A stretch of DNA of 64,000 bases from Alitta virens (Eukaryota > Annelida > Polychaeta > Phyllodocida > Nereididae), in assembly GCA_932294295.1 (NCBI GenBank), contig OW028583.1:3049501-3113500 (forward strand), written 5' to 3'. A model generated the notes under the pieces. That model was not told the origin of the DNA. It searched no databases and saw only the letters and a program-made list of their open reading frames with translations. This document shows positions 58,440-64,000 of the stretch, piece after piece. A program made the translations under genes and the position numbers. Each line of letters begins with the position of its first letter. Position 1 is the stretch's first letter.

Positions 58440-58537
58440 ATTCCAGATTTATGACCATATTTAGCTAGCCTTGTTGCCAAGCATATGACGTCAAATCCTT
58501 GAATTCAATGTATGACATCACCAACGACGGCGGTTTA
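58440..58537. mobile_element. MITE family A, left-terminal fragment in the left tandem copy
   Basis: Matches the left half of the family A element (ATTTATGACCATATTTAGC.., ATGACGTCAAATCC.., CAATGTATGACATCACC) and is cut off by the tandem duplication junction. Confidence 0.5.
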
Positions 58538-58626
58538 TTTATAATAATGGAGTGCTTGTGGAATTGCTTTTAAGCTCTGATAAATAGCTTCCTTATAAAC
58601 TTGGTAACAGGAATGACACATAAAAG

Positions 58627-59275
58627 TCACCCCTGGCAATACACTCTATTCTTTAAATACTGAAAATTATTTGAAACGCGTATGATAAGCACACATCCTG
58701 AAGTCCCCAATATCAGTGCTTTCATCTCTTGAAGAGTCCACAAACCTAACAATTTTTTAATTTCATCTAGCGGTATTTTAATACCATGGTAACAGGAGTG
58801 ACATTGATTCGGACAAACTTTAACAATGGGGACAAGACTCTTCTTGTCTTCATGGTTTAACATATATATGGGTCATTCCAGAGAAACGGTACAGGAGTCT
58901 GTGATAACTGATATTTTGGCTCTTTTTGCTGTAAAACGTAGCCCGATGGGGCTAGTAAAAGGCAGCAAAAAGGGCATGTCGCACACCTCATTATATATAT
59001 TTCTTTACCCTGCTCAATGAATGTATCATTCATATTCACATAATTATAATTAGGAGAAGTTGAATTTTCAACTGGCAAAGAAAAAAGTGAAATATATTTT
59101 GCAGTTCCAGTAACATTACTTACCCATATATATGTTTACTTTTGTCTAATAAATATAACTTGACTTGAGCAGTCTCCCTGTGATACTCCGATAGAGATTT
59201 TTCAATGAGCAGCCCTGAATTCAGCAAGACATATAAGTCCTTCCTGTCCTCTTTACTCATTTTCTTTTCAGACAT
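58627..59275 (-). pseudogene. Unrecognised coding-like segment, probable decayed gene or repeat ORF
   Basis: On the minus strand an ATG at 59275 opens MSEKKMSKEDRKDLYVLL and continues to about residue 46. It meets a strong donor (GG/GTAAGT at 59124) or a weaker one (59140). A good acceptor (CTTTGCCAG) at 59072 begins a second open stretch containing NDTFIEQGKEIY and RCATCPFCC, open to about 58857. A third overlapping frame (58863-58627) contains CHSCYHGIKI. The stronger donor gives an in-frame stop at the junction, and the intron would be only 52 bp. The tandem copy at 57404-58537 preserves NDTLIEQGNKEISK and RCATCPFCC with a 3-base in-frame indel, which is typical of past coding constraint. 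The CxxC pairs suggest a metal-binding protein, but I recognise no family. Confidence 0.3.
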
Positions 59276-59480
59276 TGAAGTAGTACTACCTTCAATAAAT
59301 ATACTTTTCTCATGGAAATAATAAATCAATTGAATGATAACTAAAGATACTGCTGATTGGATGCATTTGCTCCAGCCAATCACACAGTAAAAGGTGGGAA
59401 ATTTTTCAGCCAATAAAACTGCAGTATTCTGTAGTAGCCATCTGGTGGAAATATCAAGAAACTTCTGTGAAAATCCTTCT
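59195..59480 (-). repeat. Dispersed repeat E, copy D (paired CCAAT boxes around an E2F-like site)
   Basis: Read on the minus strand it starts near a TTTTCACAGAAG-like motif. It then has ATTGGCTG, a TTTCCCACC-like site, GATTGGCTG, an AT-rich stretch, ATGTCTGAAAAG, and a GGCTGCTC end. The same order is seen at 29551-29868, 49193-49467 and 57942-58228. In this copy the final part is the start of the coding-like segment. Confidence 0.75.
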
Positions 59481-59689
59481 TAGTTTTGCTAAAGTGGGGA
59501 GTCTAGTGACCTAGCTGCAAGGGGGGGGGGGGAAACTAATGCTGTGCTGTGCTTCTAATGAAGTTCCCTCATATCATTCCACAGTAGCCAAAGTGACGAG
59601 AATGAAGTCATCATCATTTAACTTTATCCCATCACTTAAGTGTGTTCTACTGTGCTGTAGGATATGCATGTCCTTGGCACGGCAACCAT

Positions 59690-60372
59690 TCCAGATTTAT
59701 GACCATATTTAGCTAGTCTTGTTGCCAAGCATATGACGTCAAATCCTTGAATTCAATGTATGACATCACCAACGACGGCGGTTTACTTGTTCACGGTAAG
59801 GGTGCTGGTTATTATTTTTCTTGAGGGCTGTTACCCCCAAACCCCTGCTACTCCATTTTCTAACCGAAAGACAGCGCTTGTCCGGTGCGTATTGCTCACC
59901 GGTCATCAAGGGATAAGGTAAAAAAGGATCGTTGAATAGGCGACGCAACACCGTTACAACGCTTGTTCAGTGACATTCACGAAAATAGTACCTGAGCACT
60001 GCAGTTGGTGGAATTCGGTACAGTTGTGCAATTTCGTTATGATGACATATATATTATCGGTCAAAAGAAAACATTTGCACCAGTTTCACAGTTAGTAGCT
60101 CCTTGTAAAAAAGAAATTAGGGGTAGGAATCGCATTACTTCGTGCACTTACAACACGCGGAGGCATTTCCAATTTCAGAGGAGCAGCAAATCTGTTATGA
60201 GAAAGGCCGGTGCTTCGCACCGGATCGTAGCACCTTTTGGAAGAAACTGCCTGCTCTACACCAAATACTGCCCTAATTGTGCTGGAATTTAAACTTGTAA
60301 CAAATAAATTATATATTTCATTTTTCATTGACGCCAAATATGGGCATACATTTGGGTCCGCTATACTACACT
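59690..60372. mobile_element. Degenerate Tc1-like MITE family A with about 500 bp of extra internal sequence
   Basis: The left part (CCAGATTTATGACCATATTT..ATGACGTCAAAT..) and right end (CGCCAAATATGGGCAT..GGGTCCGCTATACTAC) match the termini of the compact element at 23162-23429. The middle (about 59815-60310) is different: less AT-rich and containing a GCCGGTGC..GCACCGG hairpin near 60208-60225. Open frames on both strands here show no known domain. This could be a longer relative or a nested insertion. Confidence 0.5.
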
Positions 60373-60379
60373 GAACCCC

Positions 60380-60535
60380 CATTTAACTACGATTTATTTC
60401 AATGGCGGGCAACAGTCCGCGTCCGCAAAACCCGCCTTTCGCGCGAAACTGGGCTGCATTGCGGGCCAGTTAGAATTTCCCGGCAAATTTGTAAACTTGT
60501 CATTTTCACGTGTGTTACCGGTATTTAGCTCGAAA
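60380..60535 (+). promoter_or_regulatory. Probable NUP37 promoter with palindromic E2F site and E-box
   Basis: The last 150 bases before the NUP37 start are clearly richer in G, C and CpG than the surroundings. They contain the perfect palindrome TTTCGCGCGAAA at 60437-60448, which matches the E2F/DP consensus, and CACGTG at 60507-60512. No TATA box is seen. E2F control would suit a nuclear pore/kinetochore component made before mitosis, but that is inference from motifs. The right terminus of a degenerate Tc1-like element ends just upstream, at about 60372. Confidence 0.6.
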
Positions 60536-61846
60536 ATGCCAGAGAAGGACAAGGTTCAGAGCCACTACACCGTAGAGTGTCATGATATTGTCAGTGCTGT
60601 GGAATTTTGCCCTTTTGATTGGTCTGCCGACTTGATTGCAATCGTGACTCAGTCAAGAATCACAATCGGCACATGCAGTTTTCAAGACGACCCAGGAGAG
60701 GAGGGAATCAGTTTCACTCATTTGCAAGATTTCCACCAGAGGGCTCCAGTGACAGCATTTGCATGGAGCCCAGAATCATCCCTATTGACAATTCCCAGAG
60801 TCATAAAATTCTGCACTGCTGCATCAGATAAAAAACTGAGGCTGTTCTCTGCAGACTTGAAGACTGATGTTACCAGTGTGGTGGGTATACTACTATATTA
60901 CTAGTACTAGTAGCTACCAGTAAAAACTAGTTTTAAATGATATATGTAATTATTAAAAATATCGAATATTGAAAGCATTCTCTGGGTGGGTAATAAAATA
61001 AGTTTATTAAAAGTTGATAAACAAAATTGTCAAAATAAAAATCCCAGCAACTCGGGGAAAATAAAAATATTGATAAGTTTTCACTACAGCAGTTAATTTG
61101 ATAACGCCAATATAGTTTGGAAGGAATACAAGAGCTTATTTCATAATTATATCGCTTCCCAGTCTTGATTTTGTTGTTACTTTTTGCAATGGCTACAATT
61201 TTTCATTTTTATTTTGCAGGAAATTGACGGTCATTCAGACTGCATCAACAGTGTGACATATGAACCAGACAGAGGAGATCAAGTAGCGTCTGTGAGTGAC
61301 GACCACACTTGCCGCATTTGGTCATCGACTGGAGAGCAGGAGATATGTTTGCCTTTGTTGTCACCTGGAATGTCAGTGCGCTGGTTGGCTCAAGACTCGG
61401 CGAAGATCATGGTTGCTGAAAAACGTGGTGTGATTGGGTTCTACAACATTGGTACGCAACAACGAATTATGTCGCTCGATTGCGGGGAATCGCCGTTGCT
61501 CTCGGCTGATTGGTGCTGCAACAATTTACTCCGAGTGGCGGCTTTGGCTGGGCCGCACTGTTTTCAGTTTGACACTTCTACTTCTAGCCAACCCCTAGAC
61601 AATCGACTCATTTCAGCTGATGGTGGGATCTCCGTGAGATGGGCAAAGTCCCACGACCACTTGTTAGCGACAGTAGGATCTCCTGGATCCCAGATTCGTG
61701 TGATAAACACTAGAACCAAACAAGTTCTTGTTTCGCTTGATCTTTCGATCGTAACAGATGTCAGCTGGCACGCAAGAATTCCTCTTCTTGCATCTGGAGG
61801 GGACAAAAAAGTACATTTCTTTCTGGCTGAACCTGTTGCTAAGTGA
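60536..61846 (+). CDS. NUP37: Nucleoporin Nup37, WD40 subunit of the Y (Nup107-160) complex; two exons, complete
   Basis: Nup37 is a beta-propeller subunit of the nuclear pore scaffold (Y complex) that binds Nup160; in animals the complex also visits kinetochores. Exon 1 is 60536-60880 (115 codons) and exon 2 is 61220-61846 (208 codons plus TGA). They are joined phase 0 across a 339-bp intron with donor GTGGGT and acceptor TTTTGCAG. The 323-residue product is very close to the usual length (human about 326). Recognisable Nup37 landmarks in order are YTVECHD near residue 11, TIGTCSFQ, AFAWSPES, VIKFCTAASDKKLRLF, then after the junction DGHSDCIN, SVSDDHTCRIW (about 139-149), SPGMSVRW, MVAEKRG and a C-terminal GGDKKVHFF. 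I chose the ATG at 60536 over the in-frame ATG at 60497 because homologous N-termini are short and the upper ATG would add 13 residues from promoter-like sequence. No frame damage is seen, so the gene looks functional. Confidence 0.95.
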
Positions 61847-62215
61847 GAGTTGCGACTGTAAATAAGAAATCAAAACATTGAACACGGGGCTGTTCCATTT
61901 AAAAGAAAAGGGGGGGGGGGGGTGGACCAAAAATATTTCACTTCCTTGACACAGCCCCCTGCTTTTCCTACATTATGATATCAAGAAATAATGTCAAACG
62001 ACCCGCCCCCTCCCATTTTTCCCCAAAATTTCTGTTCCCCCCCCCCTTTTTTTTAAATGGAACAGCCCTTATTGTATTTCTAATTTTGAAGTAAAACATG
62101 AACTGGCCATTCCAATTGTTTATGCTTATTTGTGTAAAAACAACCGTACTGCTCCATTTTGTGACGAATGACTACCAGTGTGTGATGTTGAATAAATTGA
62201 AAATTCATTTTCAAA
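61847..62215 (+). other. NUP37 3' UTR with poly(A) signal
   Basis: After the TGA the sequence becomes non-coding. A canonical AATAAA lies at 62191-62196, followed within about 30 bases by a T/G-rich stretch as expected for a cleavage site. The 3' UTR would be about 350-370 bases and contains the inverted-repeat element at 61887-62068. Confidence 0.6.
61887..62068. mobile_element. MITE with TIR GGGCTGTTCCATTTAAAA inside the NUP37 3' UTR
   Basis: The element begins GGGCTGTTCCATTTAAAA and ends with the reverse complement (TTTTAAATGGAACAGCCC). Next to each inverted repeat are long G and C runs that are also complementary to each other. It is about 182 bp with no coding capacity. I see no clear target-site duplication. 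If transcribed with NUP37 it would fold into a hairpin with a G:C-run stem. Confidence 0.75.
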
Positions 62216-62694
62216 GAAAAGTTTGATCTGTTGCTTTGTATTAGTTTACAAGTCGGCCATACCAAAGAGGAATTCTAACTGGCAGATTGTTATAAACTGG
62301 TTCAACAAATTAAAAAGAAATAAGTGATAGGGTTCAAGAGAATTTTTATTTTTTTACATATTTTTATTTAAATACAACAAAGGCCTGCTTTCATGCAACA
62401 TTTATTTCTTGGTGGTCTGATTTTTCCGCTCATGTGCTCTTACTCTCTGAAGGGCAGAATTTAGTTGCAGAAACTTCAAATATTGTGTTATGTATTGCTG
62501 TGTATTTAAATTGGGGTTAAAACTAGAACGCAGTCTAATTATTTTTCGATAATCTCAAATTTAATAATACATTACTACTCTCTGGCAAATTTGTCTTGTA
62601 ATGCATACATTTTCAAAGACAATGGATATCTTAATTTATGTCTATTTTACTCAGAAGCTAACATTAAGTGGGTACTTCTCAGTGTATCATTCAT
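62216..62694. other. Intergenic sequence downstream of NUP37, nothing recognised
   Basis: AT-rich sequence with only short open frames; no repeat terminus or motif identified. Confidence 0.4.
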
Positions 62695-62797
62695 CAGTGC
62701 TCCAGCTAAGATTTGGTTTTGGCATGGCGTACAAAAAAGAGTTCACTTGAATTCGGGCATGGCGCTGACAAGCTCAAATGGCCTAGCTGGAACACTG
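62695..62797. mobile_element. hAT-like MITE family F, short copy (103 bp)
   Basis: Begins CAGTGCTCCAGCTAAG and ends CCTAGCTGGAACACTG, an imperfect 16-bp inverted repeat. It shares GGCATGGCGCTGACA-type internal sequence with the copy at 21889-22079, in the opposite orientation. No exact 8-bp target duplication is visible. Confidence 0.65.
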
Positions 62798-62891
62798 ATT
62801 TATATTAAATATTTAAATGATTTATTCATAATATTTCTGCAGAAATAAATCCCTGTTCAAGTGGTCCGAGCAAAATATTCCTTTCATTTGA

Positions 62892-63176
62892 TGTACTAAA
62901 AATGCTGCTATATTACTATATAAAGTTAAAAAAGGTATGGCACCACAATATGTCTCTGATTTATTTAATGCTCAAAACTCACAGTATGAAATGAGAGACA
63001 ATGAAAGAATGTCACTTCCACATTTCAATACAGTCACATATGGGAAGAATAGTTTTAGGTATCATTGGGCAAAACTTTGGAATAACATCCCAGTGGAGAT
63101 CAAAAGAAGCGTCTCCCTCAATACCTTTAAAACAGCCATCACTAAATGGCTACTAAACCGTGAAACTGCTATTTAA
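62892..63176 (+). pseudogene. LINE reverse-transcriptase ORF, C-terminal remnant
   Basis: Open frame from a stop at about 62889 to TAA at 63176. The translation reads ..YKVKKGMAPQYVSDLF.., later NERMSLPHFNT, YGKNSFRYHWAKLWNNIP, VEIKRSVSLNTFKTAITKWL. This order (G.AP.YLSDLF, R...L..P..NT..G..SF.Y.GAKLWN.LP.EIK...SL..FK..L..WL) is the well-known C-terminal end of CR1/L2/RTE-type non-LTR retrotransposon ORF2. The reverse-transcriptase core is absent, so this is a 5'-truncated insertion. The frame is still open, suggesting it is fairly young. Confidence 0.85.
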
Positions 63177-64000
63177 GAACTCAATTGTTAATTTTATCAA
63201 TCAGTTGGTCAAAAAGGGAATAGCACTTCAATGAACCTGACATCACATATTTAACAGACTCTTTGATTTAAAGACTTTTTTTACTTTTTTATTTTATTTT
63301 TTCATTATTATTTTTTTTTTTTGTCGTTCAGAAGTTTGTAACTTTGATTACCATTTATTTTAATCTGACCATATACGACTTTAAATAAATATACATACAC
63401 ATTTAATTCAATTGAGATAAACTCTGATCAAATGTACTGTATTCATTCCCCAGTTTTGACTTGTCAGGGTTGAAAACATTCTGCTGTAATAAATTCTGGC
63501 CTCTTCCCAGGACAAGCCACTTACCCCACGCAGCTTGCCATGTGGAGGAGTGAGGCTTGCTTTAGGAAGATGTGTTTCTGATGAAAAACGTACTAATTCA
63601 CTGTACTGTGCTCCAATAATAAATCAATATTATACCTTGATTAAATGCTCTATCTGAGGATGTTGCAGTGGGAATAAGCAATATTATTGGTGTGCTGGGA
63701 TAGAAACGTCCTATATTTTCCTATTAATTCTAAAAAACCTCCTATATTACCTATTTTGGTACATCATGAACAGACAATTTTTTTAGACAATTTGGCAGTT
63801 TGTTGGTCCAATAAATGTGTATTCAACCTGGCAGCTCAGGGATTCCGTAGAATATGGGTTTATCACCAATTGGGAACCACTTCACCTTGTCAAGTCGGAA
63901 TCACATTTATTGAACTCATAAGTATATTTAAAAATCCATTACTCTGCAATTAAGGTAGGTGTCTGTCCATTATTTATTCAGAATATATCATTTTGGAGCT
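63177..64000 (+). other. LINE 3' flank and unannotated sequence
   Basis: The first 200 bases after the LINE stop are T-rich and probably its 3' UTR. At about 63475-63600 an acceptor-like CTCTTCCCAG precedes a short open stretch (DKPLTPRSLPCGGVRLALGR), but nothing supports it as an exon. I recognise nothing further to the window end. Confidence 0.3.

Larger units (their letters stand above)
57404..58537. repeat. Tandem duplication, left copy (about 1.13 kb)
   Basis: The sequence starting at TTTATAATAATGGAGTGC recurs at 58538, and long blocks match between the two copies. Matching blocks include 57404-57545 with 58538-58680, 57800-57910 with 58960-59080, 57942-58228 with 59195-59480, and 58300-58537 with 59540-59785. 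The left copy lacks or replaces parts of the middle, and its embedded coding-like segment is more damaged. Confidence 0.85.
58538..59785. repeat. Tandem duplication, right copy (about 1.25 kb)
   Basis: Right-hand partner of 57404-58537, directly adjacent and in the same orientation. It retains segments missing from the left copy (58690-58860 and 59100-59195), so it is probably closer to the ancestral unit. It ends in the left-terminal part of a Tc1-like MITE sequence (from about 59690). Confidence 0.85.

Noticed and set aside
58857..59078. Similarity of the CxxC-containing frame to the MSS4/RABIF family
   Set aside because: Only a loose match around RCATCPF followed by a hydrophobic stretch; the second CxxC/GWH signature of that family is absent.
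60005..60382. Open frames of 95 and 96 codons on opposite strands upstream of NUP37
   Set aside because: They overlap each other within a degenerate transposable element and show no known motif.
63475..63620. Possible exon after CTCTTCCCAG
   Set aside because: An acceptor-like sequence alone; no donor, no homology, and it lies in probable LINE flank.

Overview
This is a eukaryotic, animal-type genomic window: AT-rich, intron-containing and dominated by repeats. No bacterial signals (operons, ribosome binding sites, CRISPR, prokaryotic mobile elements) are present. The protein matches (Nup37, a kinesin-3 motor start), LINE and SINE remnants, hAT and Tc1/mariner-type miniature elements and abundant CTAT/CTAC, TATTC, TATTG and CTATC microsatellites fit an invertebrate metazoan. 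I cannot name the clade from sequence alone.

Right end, about 56.6-62.2 kb, is where the recognisable genes are. A kinesin-3/KIF13-like gene starts on the minus strand: two short coding exons (56773-56830, then 56607-56691) give the first 47 codons of a motor domain, and the rest of the gene would lie further left. NUP37 lies on the plus strand, head-to-head with it and 3.7 kb away. It has two exons (60536-60880 and 61220-61846), is complete at 323 codons, and has a CpG-rich promoter with a perfect palindromic E2F-type site. Its 3' UTR contains a miniature inverted-repeat element. The interval between the two genes is a diverged tandem duplication (57404-58537 / 58538-59785) holding an unrecognised, partly open, minus-strand coding-like segment.

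The remaining 56 kb contain no gene I can identify. They hold layered repeats. (1) At least eight short inverted-repeat DNA transposon families; one hAT-type copy at 8295-8464 has a perfect 8-bp target duplication. (2) A tRNA-derived SINE family with a common body and two alternative 3' ends, one of them a (CTAT)n tail that can seed microsatellites. (3) LINE 3'-end remnants at about 15.9-16.3 kb (minus) and 62.9-63.2 kb (plus), and a possible reverse-transcriptase scrap near 34.0 kb. (4) Large tandem arrays: a 17-bp minisatellite at 12.6-13.8 kb, a TATTC array at 14.1-15.0 kb, a roughly 24-bp array at 20.1-20.7 kb, a 213-bp triplication at 24.0-24.6 kb, a roughly 43-bp array at 28.1-28.6 kb, a nearly 1-kb CTAT/CTAC array with higher-order structure at 31.2-32.2 kb, a CCTCT array at 33.5-33.7 kb and a CTATC array at 50.5-51.0 kb.

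I found no convincing new molecular system. The best leads are the duplicated coding-like segment beside NUP37, a dispersed repeat carrying paired CCAAT boxes around an E2F-like site, the 17-bp satellite that appears to derive from a transposon terminus, and the SINE family with switched tails.
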